Assembly: GCF_038002825.1 (NCBI RefSeq)
Contig: NZ_JBBODF010000001.1
Span: 3,162,001-3,226,000, forward strand
Source: Paenibacillus sp. FSL H8-0048
GTDB lineage: Bacteria; Bacillota; Bacilli; Paenibacillales; Paenibacillaceae
Reading direction: 5' to 3'
Length of the DNA: 64,000 nt
The notes under the pieces were generated by a model. It worked only from the letters and a program-made list of their open reading frames with translations, was not told the DNA's origin and made no database searches. This document shows, one piece after another, positions 16,723-25,720 of this stretch; position 1 is the stretch's first letter; every line of letters starts with the position of its first letter. The position numbers and the translations under genes are program-made.

Positions 16723-17487
16723 TTAGCCCTTAGCTTCATCACTCATCTTGCTTTCGATCCCTTTATACACCTTAATAAATTCTTCACCTCCATTCAGAGA
16801 ATCCAACAGCTTTAACAGACCAGGAGTGCCTACAATTCCATACCACCTCGAAACCTCATAACACGCCAGTTCATAATTCATACGACTTTGAGCATTAGGC
16901 TGGAATGCAGTGTGGTTGTCCAATAGGTCGAAATTAATTGATTCTTTGCCGTCTTTCGTTTGGGTGTTCCAAGTCTTTTCATTATCTGTAAATCGGCCAT
17001 CGACCATAGCAGCCAGCCCCTCATCAAACCATACTGGCACTTTGCTGCTGTTTTTGAGCCTCTTTCTTAATTCAGCATGTGTGAATTCATGAGCAATCAC
17101 ATTCTCGTTATAACCCCTTGAGCCGATAACAATGTAGTTATTCCATGGATAATAATAAGTTTGTCCAATATCTGAATCGGCATAATGATCCAAAGCCTTT
17201 TTTGATTTAGCATAGATTACAACAGGGGCCGATTCTTTTTGACCAAAAAGTGCATTGATTTTCGCAGTAGATATTTGAACATAATCGATTAGTTCTGCTT
17301 GTTCACTCTCATTGATTTCAGGTTCAACGTATACATTAGGAGCAATTTGGTTCATTCTAGAGTATTTGATTAATACAGCATTAGTTTGCTTCGCATAGCT
17401 CAAATACAAGAACAGTGCGGCGAGAGCGAGTATCAGAATGGTAGAAAAAGCGATGATTTTGATTCTTTTGGATCTGAGTAGTATCAA
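16723..17487 (-). CDS. Membrane-anchored gluzincin-type metallopeptidase
   Basis: A 254-aa protein with an N-terminal signal anchor (residues about 9-30) and an extracellular zinc-peptidase domain. HEFTH is at 133-137 (NVIAHEFTHAELRKRL) and the third ligand is in WFDEGLAA (E156), the arrangement of the peptidase MA-like/gluzincin group. A TTG at 17487 behind AAGGAG is a better start than the longer frame from 17535. Likely role: cell-surface proteolysis; substrate unknown. Confidence 0.78.
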   Translation of the reverse strand: MILLRSKRIKIIAFSTILILALAALFLYLSYAKQTNAVLIKYSRMNQIAPNVYVEPEINESEQAELIDYVQISTAKINALFGQKESAPVVIYAKSKKALDHYADSDIGQTYYYPWNNYIVIGSRGYNENVIAHEFTHAELRKRLKNSSKVPVWFDEGLAAMVDGRFTDNEKTWNTQTKDGKESINFDLLDNHTAFQPNAQSRMNYELACYEVSRWYGIVGTPGLLKLLDSLNGGEEFIKVYKGIESKMSDEAKG

Positions 17488-17570
17488 TGTAGTATTCTCC
17501 TTAGGTATATAGCGCACTCTGTTTGATAGGAACAAACCATGTTATGATAAATTACTTTATGGTGTCGTGC

Positions 17571-17732
17571 TCATAAATGTAGGAATGTATATGGCAACCC
17601 AGCTTCAGTTGATAAACTTTCGTCAATTTTGGGGAGGACCATCTTCTTTACATTGGGCCACTTTTCTTTAACATATTCAGCAAACTCAATATGACGTTCT
17701 GGGCACTCTGTTATAGATTTGATAACTTGCAT
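17571..17732 (-). pseudogene. Truncated GNAT N-terminal fragment
   Basis: A 53-codon frame starting MQVIKSITECPERHIEFAEYVKEKW and ending soon after ESLSTEAGLPYTFLHL. It looks like the first third of a GNAT acetyltransferase whose catalytic part has been lost. The start has a good GGAG site 8 nt upstream, so a short peptide may be made. No matching C-terminal half was seen next to it. Confidence 0.55.
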
Positions 17733-17745
17733 TAAATCCACTCCT

Positions 17746-17876
17746 TCAAAAAGCTGCTTCCAGTTTACAGCTTAAGTTAACTTATGGAACAGGGAACTTC
17801 ATTTATGTACTCTGCACGAGATGCGGCCAGTGAACAGTAGACGCATACGGCGCAGCAGTTGGGAGAAGCAGCTTTT
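17746..17876. repeat. Inverted repeat pair around about 100 bp
   Basis: AAAAAGCTGCTTCC near 17748 is mirrored by GGGAGAAGCAGCTTTTT near 17860, about 100 bp apart. It could be the ends of a small mobile-element remnant or a long hairpin. No transposase frame lies between them. Confidence 0.5.
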
Positions 17877-17952
17877 TAAATGGCGGCAGATATGAACGAG
17901 AAAATAAAATCATAGACTGCCGCTGTGTTGTTGGACTAACGTGTCCAGTTAA

Positions 17953-18285
17953 TTAATCAATGTAATAATTATCCTTCTCTTTGAGCCAATTAATAATGAT
18001 GTTTTTAAATGATATTGTTGGCAACTCGCAATAGGCTCCATTATCAGAATATGGGTCGATAATCTTCACAGATTTATTATTTAACTGGATTATAAAGTAT
18101 TTCACATCGCCGAGAGTTGAATTTTCTACCTTCCCATTTAATACTTCGTTTATTGAGTCAATTAGCCAATAACCATTTGCATCTTTATCTTGAAGATTTG
18201 TCCCAATGAATGCTTCTAACAAATCATAACCTGCGGGTAGAGAAATTACGGGTACACCGTTTAAATCAATAAGTTCAAACCTCAT
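17953..18285 (-). CDS. Hypothetical protein
   Basis: Unrecognised 110-aa acidic soluble protein (start MRFELIDLNGVPVISLPAGYDLLEAFIGT; AGAGG lies 7 nt before the ATG at 18285). Its size, acidity and solitary position among accessory genes resemble orphan immunity proteins of polymorphic toxin systems. No family motif supports that, so function is left open. Confidence 0.6.
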   Translation of the reverse strand: MRFELIDLNGVPVISLPAGYDLLEAFIGTNLQDKDANGYWLIDSINEVLNGKVENSTLGDVKYFIIQLNNKSVKIIDPYSDNGAYCELPTISFKNIIINWLKEKDNYYID

Positions 18286-18433
18286 AGTCACACCTCTTAT
18301 TCATGCACTGCTTTTATTCAATAGTTCAACATTGATTTCGAACTATCCTGCCCGTTAGGTTAGTGAAGTTTTTTCAACAAGAGTCTTAATGATTGTTACG
18401 CAGTTCGAAGATAGGGCTTAACAGAAAGGGGAT

Positions 18434-18625
18434 TCAAAATTTATCCGGATTTTTAACTCTAATGGAGGCTACTTCTCCGCACTTTTTACAAAATGTATAT
18501 ATAACCGGAGAGCCAAAAGAAAATGTTTTACCAATCGGCATCACTCTAGCATCCACTGCATTCACTTCACCTTTTACAAAAGTAGTACCTCCACAAGCTT
18601 TACAAATTGTGTTTTCTTGAATCAT
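18434..18625 (-). CDS. Small zinc-ribbon protein
   Basis: A 63-aa protein (start MIQENTICKACGG at 18625) with two CxxC pairs, CKAC near the N-terminus and CKKC about 35 residues later (YTFCKKCGEVASIRVKNPDKF). It should bind one zinc as a ribbon. Such proteins in Firmicutes are mostly uncharacterised. The match of the two CxxC knuckles makes the frame credible despite its size. Confidence 0.65.
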   Translation of the reverse strand: MIQENTICKACGGTTFVKGEVNAVDARVMPIGKTFSFGSPVIYTFCKKCGEVASIRVKNPDKF

Positions 18626-18760
18626 AATAACCATCCTCAACAGAATATTTTTCCATTAATACGAATTATGCCAATGGTAGGTTTCATTACTAAAATAACG
18701 AAGAGGCCCCCCGCTCCTTGTGAGAGAAGAGGCCTATGCGTGGGAGGGATCAGGACAGAT

Positions 18761-19240
18761 TCAGGACTCATTTGCAGCCAAGTTTTGTATCAGCAGATTG
18801 TTATATTTAGCCGCATGTTTTTGCTCATCCAGAATAATGCCATACAGAGTATCCTTGTAAATGCCGTACGGAAGACCGAACCATATCTTTCGATATTTCT
18901 CAACGGCAGATAATTCACCTTGGAAGGCTTGTTGCAACCCGGCAATATAAGAATTAACATTCTCCAGTGCTTCGTTGCTAACTCCTGTTACTTCATGTCC
19001 TGTTAGTTCCCTATACATTTGCCGAAACATTTGATTATGTCCTCTTTCATCATTCCGGATAGAGGTAATCACGTCAACTTGTTCTTGGTTCGGAGCCAGT
19101 TTGATGAGTTGATCATAAAAAAGTTCATCATTTCGTTCACCTTGTACCGCATTCCTCATTAATTCTAGTGCTTCTTGTGTTGTAGTGGCCCAAACGGGTA
19201 CGAATTGTGATCTACACCAATACGGATAAATCCTATACAT
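18761..19240 (-). CDS. Ferritin-like domain protein
   Basis: A 159-aa four-helix protein with the spaced Glu/His ligands of the ferritin-like/rubrerythrin superfamily: E35 (GERNDELFYD), E65 with H68 (NDERGHNQMF), E109/E113 region (QGELSAVEKYRKIW) and E139 with H142 (LDEQKHAAKYNNLLIQNL). It probably carries a diiron centre and may act in oxidative-stress protection or iron handling. It has no rubredoxin-type Cys domain. Monocistronic on the minus strand. Confidence 0.8.
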   Translation of the reverse strand: MYRIYPYWCRSQFVPVWATTTQEALELMRNAVQGERNDELFYDQLIKLAPNQEQVDVITSIRNDERGHNQMFRQMYRELTGHEVTGVSNEALENVNSYIAGLQQAFQGELSAVEKYRKIWFGLPYGIYKDTLYGIILDEQKHAAKYNNLLIQNLAANES

Positions 19241-19435
19241 GAGCTAAACCCCCAGAAATGCAAATAATCACATCATCAATTATATGCACAGAAGCCCAGA
19301 GTGTGATTATTAGAGCAATGCCTCAATCGCTGGTATACTGATAAATCAATGGTCTCCCCGCCAATCTTGGTTACCTGAAAATCATATTCATAGGAAGAAC
19401 CAATGCATTAAACGCAATCGGATGCTAATCTGTGG

Positions 19436-20098
19436 TCATACGCTTATTCTCTGAATCTTCGAGCGGGATATTAAATATACCGGACCCATGATTTCGATTT
19501 TGCTGTCTTTTACACGCATCGCGCTCTCCTGCTCTGCCGCATATACATCCATCTCCTCCGATAAGGGGAACAGGTAGCCTTGGACGAACGAGGCATAGTC
19601 GCGTTGCGAGTGTGATTCATAGGCAAACGGATCAAAGCCCAACCCATCATAGATCGAATCTATTTCCACTGAATGAGCGGCGTTATTCGAGGTTACCCAT
19701 TTGGCAGACATGTTCAACGAACCGGCGCTGGCTCCCAAGATAACGGCATTGCTGTTTTTAATCCCATTCGTTAATTCATATTCCGCCAAAAAATCGTGCT
19801 GCTGAACAGGATCTCCCCCGCATAAAAAAATGACCGATGCGTTCTGAATCCTTTGCCGGGCCTCTTCCTTCGGCATGCGGTAATCGATGAAATGATACTC
19901 ATCAAACATAAGATTAGCCCGATGGAGCCATGTCCATTCCGTTATATCCTCAAGGTTAATCTCCTCATCTTCATAATTAGACGGCTCAGCGCTGATCATC
20001 ACAAGCGATTGTCTGTCCTGAATATCCTCCTGCAACCATTGCACCAGCCCCTCTGGCAAAATACCATTAAACCAACTGAAATAATAGTGAGTACTCAT
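19436..20098 (-). CDS. Peptidase S51-like protein (dipeptidase E family)
   Basis: A 220-aa protein with the class-I-glutamine-amidotransferase-like fold of S51 peptidases. The glycine turn is VIFLCGGDPVQQHDFL, and the nucleophile Ser124 lies in the elbow AVILGASAGSLNMS. A likely acid/His partner lies in YESHSQRDYASF. Members cleave Asp-X dipeptides or cyanophycin fragments; the substrate here is unproven. A short upstream region then leads to the small CRISPR array 2. Confidence 0.82.
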   Translation of the reverse strand: MSTHYYFSWFNGILPEGLVQWLQEDIQDRQSLVMISAEPSNYEDEEINLEDITEWTWLHRANLMFDEYHFIDYRMPKEEARQRIQNASVIFLCGGDPVQQHDFLAEYELTNGIKNSNAVILGASAGSLNMSAKWVTSNNAAHSVEIDSIYDGLGFDPFAYESHSQRDYASFVQGYLFPLSEEMDVYAAEQESAMRVKDSKIEIMGPVYLISRSKIQRISV

Positions 20099-20328
20099 GC
20101 TTCGTTACCTCCATATGTATGATTTGCCTCGTTAAAGCAGTTTAATTTGGCTTCTGCCGTCAGCATGGCGCTGGTGAGAGTAAGATTATTTCTGTCATTC
20201 ATACACCGCAATATCGCTTTCCATACAACGGATGAGCTCCTACAGGTAGTAGAGAAGCAGCGACTACTTTAAGAGAAAAATAGCAATGTTGCCAGCCATG
20301 ACGATCCGAATCATCACATTCCATTGTT

Positions 20329-20428
20329 ATTCCAATCCACGCACTCCAACGGAGTGCGACGGGCCGGATACAAGCGCACAGAGAGTCGCCAGAGTATTTC
20401 AATCCACGCACTCTACACGGAGTGCGAC
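20329..20428 (-). CRISPR. CRISPR array 2, two repeats with one spacer
   Basis: Repeats at 20329-20360 and 20396-20428 flank one 35-bp spacer. The leader-proximal repeat is 33 bp, with a 1-nt insertion in the loop (ACTCTACACGGAGT), and the distal one has ACTCCAACGGAGT. The outer repeat sequence is the same type I-C form as in arrays 1 and 3. A full leader follows on the right. It is either a contracted or a barely used array. Confidence 0.9.
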
Positions 20429-20690
20429 AGCGGAAAATAGCATGACTCATGCTTTCTCCGTATCAATTCACTATCCACTTCCCAATTTATTTCTTAAGAA
20501 GGTATAAGTCTACCTTTGACTTTTCAAGGTATCTCTTGATTTCTTAAGGATTCGACAAATTCTGAGGTACGAAGGACCCGGGGATTTCATGGGAGCTTGG
20601 TATTCGCAACACTTCTTGTTTCTATTTTACTTCTTCGCCTAAATTCTACACAATCCTAAACCTCTCAACACTGTATCGACCAATGACAAT
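20429..20690 (-). promoter_or_regulatory. Leader of CRISPR array 2
   Basis: Same organisation as the other two leaders. The upstream inverted block is GGTACGAA..TTCGCAAC (20566-20610) and the promoter is TTGAAA (20522-20527)-17 bp-TACCTT (20499-20504). The repeat-proximal hairpin is GGAGAAAGCATGA/TCATGCTATTTTCC (20431-20460). Sequence differs from leaders 1 and 3, but the stems are kept by paired or wobble changes. Confidence 0.83.
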
Positions 20691-20714
20691 TGTGTGGTTT
20701 GCCCACCAGAAAAG

Positions 20715-21326
20715 TTAATTCCTTGCCCCTCCTTTCGACTGCTCCCGGACCAGTGAGAGAAATGCTGCCGCCGCTGGCGACAATGCCTCATGCTTTCGGG
20801 TACAGACGGCAATCGGATTTAACAGCGAAGTACCGTTAACCATCACGCGCTCCACTTCTCCGCGCTCTACATTGTCCCTTACCGCCAGGGAGGAGATGAA
20901 GATGGCTCCGTAGCCCGCGATGACGGCCCGCACCATCTCGTTCACCCCATTAAATTGTAGACCCACCTTGGGAGGACTCACGTTCAAAGCCCTGCATAAC
21001 GAGAAGAGACGCTCCCGGGTTGAACTGCCTTAGGTGGCGACAATACGCAGGATTCCGCTGAACCCGGCCTTGTACTCACGGACTGCCTCATCCAGCTCAC
21101 GCTCCAATGCAAACAATCTTTTGGCATGGCTGGCCAGCATCTGCCCCGCATCGGTCACTAAGATACCACGCCCCTTGGGGGCTAACAGCTGAATGCCTAA
21201 TTCCTTCTCCAGATTGCGGACCTGGGCCGTAACCGCAGGCTGACTGATCCGTAATTCCTCCGCAGCGCGGGTGACTCCGCCTTTTTCAGAGATGGTGTGA
21301 AAAATTTTAAGGGCATGAAGATTCAT
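20715..21326 (-). pseudogene. Broken LysR-family regulator
   Basis: The N-terminal winged helix is intact (MNLHALKIFHTISEKGGVTRAAEELRISQPAVTAQVRNLEKELGIQLL, from 21326). At 21030 an in-frame TAA follows RIVAT. The same frame then continues to 20715 with effector-domain sequence (VSPPKVGLQFNGVNEMVRAVIAGYGAIFISSLAVRDNVERGEVERV). The total is about 204 codons against the usual 290-300, so roughly 90 residues are missing as well. It is divergent from pyruvate kinase, which it may once have regulated. Confidence 0.85.
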
Positions 21327-21344
21327 AAGATAACCTGCCTCCTA

Positions 21345-21358
21345 CATCAAAATTGATG
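21345..21358. promoter_or_regulatory. Inverted repeat CATCAA-N2-TTGATG, candidate LysR site
   Basis: A palindrome in the 139-bp gap between the broken LysR gene and pyk, in the expected position for a divergent LysR operator. A related half site (TGATGAATCAT) lies about 30 bp to the right. Assignment is by position only. Confidence 0.4.
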
Positions 21359-21465
21359 AAGAACGAAATTATATATATTTTTCTGATGAATCATTATGCT
21401 TTATTGTAAGGATAAGGGAAAATTTTCACAAGGGTAAATAATTTATCGATGAAGGAGAAAATTTC

Positions 21466-22896
21466 ATGAGTAAAACTAAAATCGTCTGTACCATCGGTCC
21501 CTCCAGCGAAAGCCCCGAAATGCTCCGTAAGCTGATCCAAGCCGGTATGAATGTCGCCCGCCTGAACTTAGCTCACGGTGAGTTAGAGGAGCACGCTGAA
21601 CGCATCCGCCACATCCGGGAAGCAGCCAAGGAGCTAAACCAATATGTGGCCGTCCTGCTCGACATCAAAGGTCCGGAGATTCGTATCGGCAAAATGGCCT
21701 CGGACTACTTTGAATTGGTACCAGGAGAAACCGTGGTTCTGACCACAGAGGATGTGCTCGGCACGAAGGACCGTATCCAAGTCACCTATAAGCAGTTACC
21801 CCAAGACGTAAAGCCCGGCAGCAGCATCCTGATCGATGACGGTCTGATCCGTTTGGAAGTCGTAAAGGCTGAAGGTACCGAGATCACCTGCCTCGTCAAG
21901 AACGGTGGCAAGCTGAAGCCACGCAAGGGCGTCAACGTTCCCGGCATCAAAACCAGCCTTCCAGGCGTTTCTGAGAAGGACATCCTGCACATCAAGTTCG
22001 GCGTTGAGCAGAACATCGACATCATTGCTCAATCCTTTGTCCGCAAAGCTGCAGACATTCTCGAAATTAAACATATTCTCAGCAAACACAAGGCCAGCCA
22101 TATTCAAGTCATCGCAAAAATCGAAAATGACGAGGGTTTGGAGAACTTGGACGCCATCCTGAGTGTAGCCGACGGACTAATGGTTGCGCGCGGAGATCTG
22201 GGCGTGGACTTGCCGGTGGAGGAGGTGCCACTGGTTCAAAAAGACATGATCAAGAAGTGTAACCTGGCCGGAAAACCGGTTATCACCGCCACCCACATGC
22301 TGGAGTCCATGCAGATGCACCCGCGTCCGACCCGTGCAGAAGCAAGTGACGTCGCCAACGCTATTTTTGATGGCACCGATTCTGTCATGCTGTCTGGTGA
22401 ATCTGCCGCAGGTAAATACCCGCTGGAGTCCGTCGAGACCATGGCCCGCATCGCAGCCCGCGCTGAGTCCGTCCTGGGGAGCTATGGCCGCTGTAACTGC
22501 AAGGGTAATGAGCCTGCCGTCAACGTAACAGGTGCCATCGGCGAATCTGTTGTCCGCACTGCCCTCACACTCTCCGCCAAAGCTATTCTCGCCCTGACCG
22601 AAAGCGGCTTTACCGCCCGGATGATCGCCAAGCACAAGCCCACTGCACCTGTCATCGCCGTATCCACAAAGAAGAACGTGCTGCATGCCCTTTCCTTGAC
22701 ATGGGGTGTAATTCCGCTGCTCCGCGACGAATCTGCTTCCAGCACTGATGCAGCCGTAGAAGCTGCCGTTGAACTGGCGAGGTCTGCCGGATACGTACGT
22801 AATGGCGACTTGGTGCTCATCACCGCCGGTGTCCCTGTAGGCTTTGCCGGAACCACTAACCTGCTGCGGGTTCATCGAGTTGGGGAAGAGATTTAA
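21466..22896 (+). CDS. pyk: Pyruvate kinase (short form)
   Basis: Converts phosphoenolpyruvate and ADP to pyruvate and ATP. The 476-aa chain has the complete barrel and C-terminal regulatory domain: KIVCTIGPSSESPEML at the start, NVARLNLAHGELEEH, the substrate lysine region VIAKIENDEGLENLD, the metal loop MVARGDLGVDLPVEEV and SGESAAGKYPLESV. It lacks the extra C-terminal PEP-utiliser-like domain of the roughly 585-aa Bacillus housekeeping enzyme, so it is probably an additional isozyme. AAGGAG precedes the ATG. It is divergent from a decayed LysR gene. Confidence 0.95.
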   Translation: MSKTKIVCTIGPSSESPEMLRKLIQAGMNVARLNLAHGELEEHAERIRHIREAAKELNQYVAVLLDIKGPEIRIGKMASDYFELVPGETVVLTTEDVLGTKDRIQVTYKQLPQDVKPGSSILIDDGLIRLEVVKAEGTEITCLVKNGGKLKPRKGVNVPGIKTSLPGVSEKDILHIKFGVEQNIDIIAQSFVRKAADILEIKHILSKHKASHIQVIAKIENDEGLENLDAILSVADGLMVARGDLGVDLPVEEVPLVQKDMIKKCNLAGKPVITATHMLESMQMHPRPTRAEASDVANAIFDGTDSVMLSGESAAGKYPLESVETMARIAARAESVLGSYGRCNCKGNEPAVNVTGAIGESVVRTALTLSAKAILALTESGFTARMIAKHKPTAPVIAVSTKKNVLHALSLTWGVIPLLRDESASSTDAAVEAAVELARSAGYVRNGDLVLITAGVPVGFAGTTNLLRVHRVGEEI

Positions 22897-23270
22897 ATAA
22901 AACCGGGGTCCGCTGTATTGCAACTAACCCAGATCCTCAAAAACAAAAAACTTGCGTAAACACCTTCATTGCTAACGGGTCTAGCCGTGACTCCCTCAGA
23001 TGTTAGCCTCATATGCAACGAGTCAATATCATCTGTAAAAAATGTTACAACCCACCGAGGCCGTCCATTCACCTCAAAAACTGCTCTTGTGTCATTATCA
23101 GATGCGATTAGATCAATGATTGGACGGTTATCCCGGAATAAGCTTAGGTAGTTTCCTCTATCGTTTCTAATGTTGAAGCCGAAGTGATGGACAAACCACT
23201 CTGCAGATTTTTTTATATTTTTAACCGGAATTACATTGTATGCGATTCCTAAGATTTTCCCGTTAACCAT
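22893..23270 (-). pseudogene. VOC/glyoxalase-fold protein with frameshifted C-terminus
   Basis: Reads as a normal VOC protein from MVNGKILGIAYNVIPVKNIKKSAEWFVHHFGF to ARPVSNEGVY. The final strand KFFVFEDLG then appears in the +1 frame and ends at a stop, while the present frame runs into an unrelated tail (SFLFLRIWVSCNTADPGFI). The expected EDPDGN metal-ligand segment is therefore lost. The start at 23270 has a GAGG site; an upstream GTG would add five residues. Possibly non-functional. Confidence 0.7.
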
Positions 23271-23321
23271 GCTATCAGTCCTCACTAAAAACCAAAGTCA
23301 TAGACTGCCCACTATTATTTT

Positions 23322-23765
23322 TTAGTCAAGTTTAATAAACTTATCAAAGCAGTATGAATCTTTGTCATAGCCGTTTTGTTCATAGAAAGCATGAGCCCCG
23401 GTTCGCTTCATCCCTGTGCATAGAATTATGCTGGATATTCCGCAATCTTTCGCATAATTTTCAGTGTATCTTAACAATTTAGTGCCTACCTTATGTCGCT
23501 GAAAATCATTATGTACAGCAAGTCCGGTTATATGCAGATAATCATTCGCAGACCCTACAGCTAATGCATGAACGCTAGATATAAAACCAACAACATGGTT
23601 CTCAAGTAACGCTACAAACGTTTTGTAATTGCCTGCCATTCTCATCTGTTCCATCTTAACGCGAAAGTTCTCATCCGTAACAGTATGAACGCCAAGTACA
23701 TTGTTCCATAAGAAAACAACTTCAGTATAATCGTTTGCTATAATTTCTCTTATCTTAATTTCCAT
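23322..23765 (-). CDS. GNAT family N-acetyltransferase
   Basis: A 147-aa acetyl-CoA-dependent acetyltransferase starting MEIKIREIIANDYTEVVFLWNNVLG. The CoA-binding segment LAVHNDFQRHKVGTKLLRYTENYAKDCGISSIILCTG shows the family loop in the form RHKVGT (Q/RxxGxG/A), and the end reads GAHAFYEQNGYDKDSYCFDKFIKLD. The acceptor substrate is unknown. It lies between a VOC remnant and a RidA gene, all leftward. Confidence 0.85.
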   Translation of the reverse strand: MEIKIREIIANDYTEVVFLWNNVLGVHTVTDENFRVKMEQMRMAGNYKTFVALLENHVVGFISSVHALAVGSANDYLHITGLAVHNDFQRHKVGTKLLRYTENYAKDCGISSIILCTGMKRTGAHAFYEQNGYDKDSYCFDKFIKLD

Positions 23766-23777
23766 GTACAATGTACT

Positions 23778-24242
23778 TTACTCCTCAACCTCAAATATTG
23801 AATCAATGATAATGGGAAGATTGTCTCTAACCGAAACAGCTCCAAAGACTGAACGGGCATGGATACCTTTTTCTCCGAAAACATCCAGCATCAGATCAGA
23901 ACAACCATTAAGCACTTTATGATGCTCTTCAAAACTGGCGACCGCATTAACAAAGCCCTGAATTTTAACCACGCGTTTCACTTTATCCAGTGTATCTAAA
24001 GCTGTTTGTAGTACAGCCAAAATTTCAATCCCCGTTTGTCGTGCAAACTGATAACCTTCTGCGGTTGTATACTCCTGACCTAACTTGCCCTTGGGCGTAC
24101 CAGCAGGCCCCTTGCCTGAAACGAACAATAACCCGTTTACTTTTACGTAATTTGCGTACTTAGCTGCAGGTTCGCTTGCATGGGGGATAACGATTCCTAA
24201 TGTTGCTATTCTACTAGCCACTGTTTGTTCAGTCATTTCCAA
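23778..24242 (-). CDS. RidA/YjgF family protein
   Basis: A 154-aa member of the RidA (enamine/imine deaminase) superfamily: YANYVKVNGLLFVSGKGPAG near the start, QTGIEILAVLQTALDTLDKVKRVVKIQGFVNAVASFEEHHKVLNGCSDLMLDVFGEKGIHARSVFGAVSVRDNLPIIIDSIFEVEE in the body. The arginine in the HARSVFG motif is the expected carboxylate-binding residue. This branch is longer than classical RidA (about 125 aa), and its substrate is not known. Confidence 0.87.
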   Translation of the reverse strand: MEMTEQTVASRIATLGIVIPHASEPAAKYANYVKVNGLLFVSGKGPAGTPKGKLGQEYTTAEGYQFARQTGIEILAVLQTALDTLDKVKRVVKIQGFVNAVASFEEHHKVLNGCSDLMLDVFGEKGIHARSVFGAVSVRDNLPIIIDSIFEVEE

Positions 24243-24321
24243 TCTCCTAACTCATCAGATTTGGAAGAATTATAGCAAGGTATGCCATTCCTATAATCAT
24301 TCGTTTTAAATTCATGAGATA

Positions 24322-24744
24322 TCACCTTACACGTTTAGCAATCGGATGATCCTCATTCAACTCCAGCAGGTCCCATAAATTCCCGTATAAATCTTTAAAG
24401 ACCGCTACTTTTCCGTACGATTGATCTTGAGGCTCTCTAACAAATTCAATGCCCTTGGAGACCATGTCCTTATAATCTCTCCAAAAGTCATCCGTGTTCA
24501 GGAACAGAAATACCCGCCCACCCGTTTGGTTACCGACAAATTGCTCTTGTTCAGGTTTGGACGCCTTGGCAAGCAAGATCGTTGTCCCCACTGATCCAGG
24601 GGGCGAAATCACCACCCACCGTTTATCCTGCTCCGGCTGATACGTATCTTCTACTACTGTGAAATTCAACTTTTTTGTATAAAATTCAATGGCTTCATCA
24701 TAATCGTTTACGACCAGAGCAATATGTACAATGGACTGAATCAT
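24322..24744 (-). CDS. VOC family (glyoxalase/bleomycin-resistance fold) protein
   Basis: Complete 140-aa VOC protein with paired beta-alpha-beta modules: IVHIALVVNDYDEAIEFYTKKLNFTVVEDTYQPEQDKRWVVISPPGS, then GRVFLFLNTDDFWRDYKDMVSKGIEFVREPQDQSYGKVAVFKDLYGNLWDLLELN. Likely metal ligands are the histidine in VHIALV and the terminal glutamate in LWDLLELN. Members include lyases, dioxygenases and antibiotic-binding proteins, with no way to choose here. Confidence 0.85.
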   Translation of the reverse strand: MIQSIVHIALVVNDYDEAIEFYTKKLNFTVVEDTYQPEQDKRWVVISPPGSVGTTILLAKASKPEQEQFVGNQTGGRVFLFLNTDDFWRDYKDMVSKGIEFVREPQDQSYGKVAVFKDLYGNLWDLLELNEDHPIAKRVR

Positions 24745-24801
24745 TTGTTAGTTCTCCTCCTTGGCTCCAGATAATGGAGATGTAATGACCTGCTCGAAGC
24801 T

Positions 24802-25020
24802 TCAAGCTCCCGTCACCATGTCTAAGTATTTCCTTAAATCATCTTTAGCCCGCGAATCACTGGCCCAAGCGCCTAGATTCCAACTCATATATCTAAGTCC
24901 TAAGTATCGTGAGGCGATTGCATACAGTTGATTGAACTGATTGATAGGAAATTCGATGTTTGAAGCAGCCAGTAGCCGCTTATATTCCTCCAGTTGTTCC
25001 GAAGTGTTGTATCTTAACAC
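24802..25020 (-). pseudogene. Short frame, possible remnant of a larger gene
   Basis: A 72-aa frame beginning at a GTG 1 bp after the TetR stop, with no ribosome site of its own. The sequence (EEYKRLLAASNIEFPINQFNQLYAIASRYLGLRYMSWNLGAWASDSRAKDDLRKYLDMVTG) looks like the helical C-terminal end of a larger enzyme, perhaps a phosphotransferase, but I cannot place it firmly. Most likely a truncated remnant. Confidence 0.4.
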
Positions 25021-25021
25021 A

Positions 25022-25573
25022 TTAAGGAATCACCGTAGTCCCGATCCCATTTGTAAATAGAGTATCTACCAGCTTGACCAATTCTTCAGACGACAGATCT
25101 TTGTCATTGCGTATCCAAAGGCGAAACATCGACATTAGTGTGGATATGTAAAACTCAATGATATACGGTGCTAAAGCTTCATTTGCCGGAAGGTCGACAA
25201 TCAATTTCTCCAAGGAAATTTCTCTCTTCAGACGTTCGATAAAATGAACAGAACCATAGTCGCCCAAGAGGGCTTTCAGTACTGAAATTTCCTCTGTATT
25301 TTCCAGGCATTGCAGTGCGTCTTGGAAAGAATGAGTGGAGAACTCTCTGGTTGCCATTTCCTCTTTAATGGATGTAAAGACACGCGCTTCCACGTAGTCC
25401 AACAATTCATAGATATCCGTAAAGTATTGATAAAAGGTACTGCGGTTATATCCTGATCGTTTCGCGATCTCTTGGATGGTTATTTTTTCAATGGGTTTCT
25501 GGCTATATAAATCGCAGAATACATTGATAAAGGTTTGCCTTGTTTTATCCGTAAGTTCAGGTTGCTTTTTCAT
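25022..25573 (-). CDS. TetR family transcriptional regulator
   Basis: A 183-aa repressor. The N-terminal helix-turn-helix reads KITIQEIAKRSGYNRSTFYQYFTDIYELLDYVEARVF; the remainder is the helical ligand and dimer domain. The ATG at 25573 has a GGAGG site 6 nt upstream. It is divergent from a ketopantoate-reductase-like gene, with a clean 19-bp inverted repeat between them, the usual layout for a TetR gene that represses its neighbour and itself. Confidence 0.9.
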   Translation of the reverse strand: MKKQPELTDKTRQTFINVFCDLYSQKPIEKITIQEIAKRSGYNRSTFYQYFTDIYELLDYVEARVFTSIKEEMATREFSTHSFQDALQCLENTEEISVLKALLGDYGSVHFIERLKREISLEKLIVDLPANEALAPYIIEFYISTLMSMFRLWIRNDKDLSSEELVKLVDTLFTNGIGTTVIP

Positions 25574-25637
25574 TATTGGCCTCCGGTTTCTGTACATCGA
25601 TTACACAACAGATCTTAAAAATCTGATGGTTGATGGC

Positions 25638-25656
25638 TGTATAGCGGATCTATACA
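25638..25656. promoter_or_regulatory. Candidate TetR operator
   Basis: TGTATAG-CGGAT-CTATACA, a perfect 7-bp inverted repeat in the 147-bp gap between the divergent TetR and reductase genes. Confidence 0.6.
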
Positions 25657-25720
25657 ATAAATTATACAACACGTTGTTGGATAATCAACAAGGATTAATA
25701 TATAGGCTCAGGAGGCTAAT

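Noticed and set aside
17746..17876. Inverted repeat as a complete insertion sequence
   Set aside because: The interval is only about 100 bp, has no transposase frame and no visible target-site duplication.
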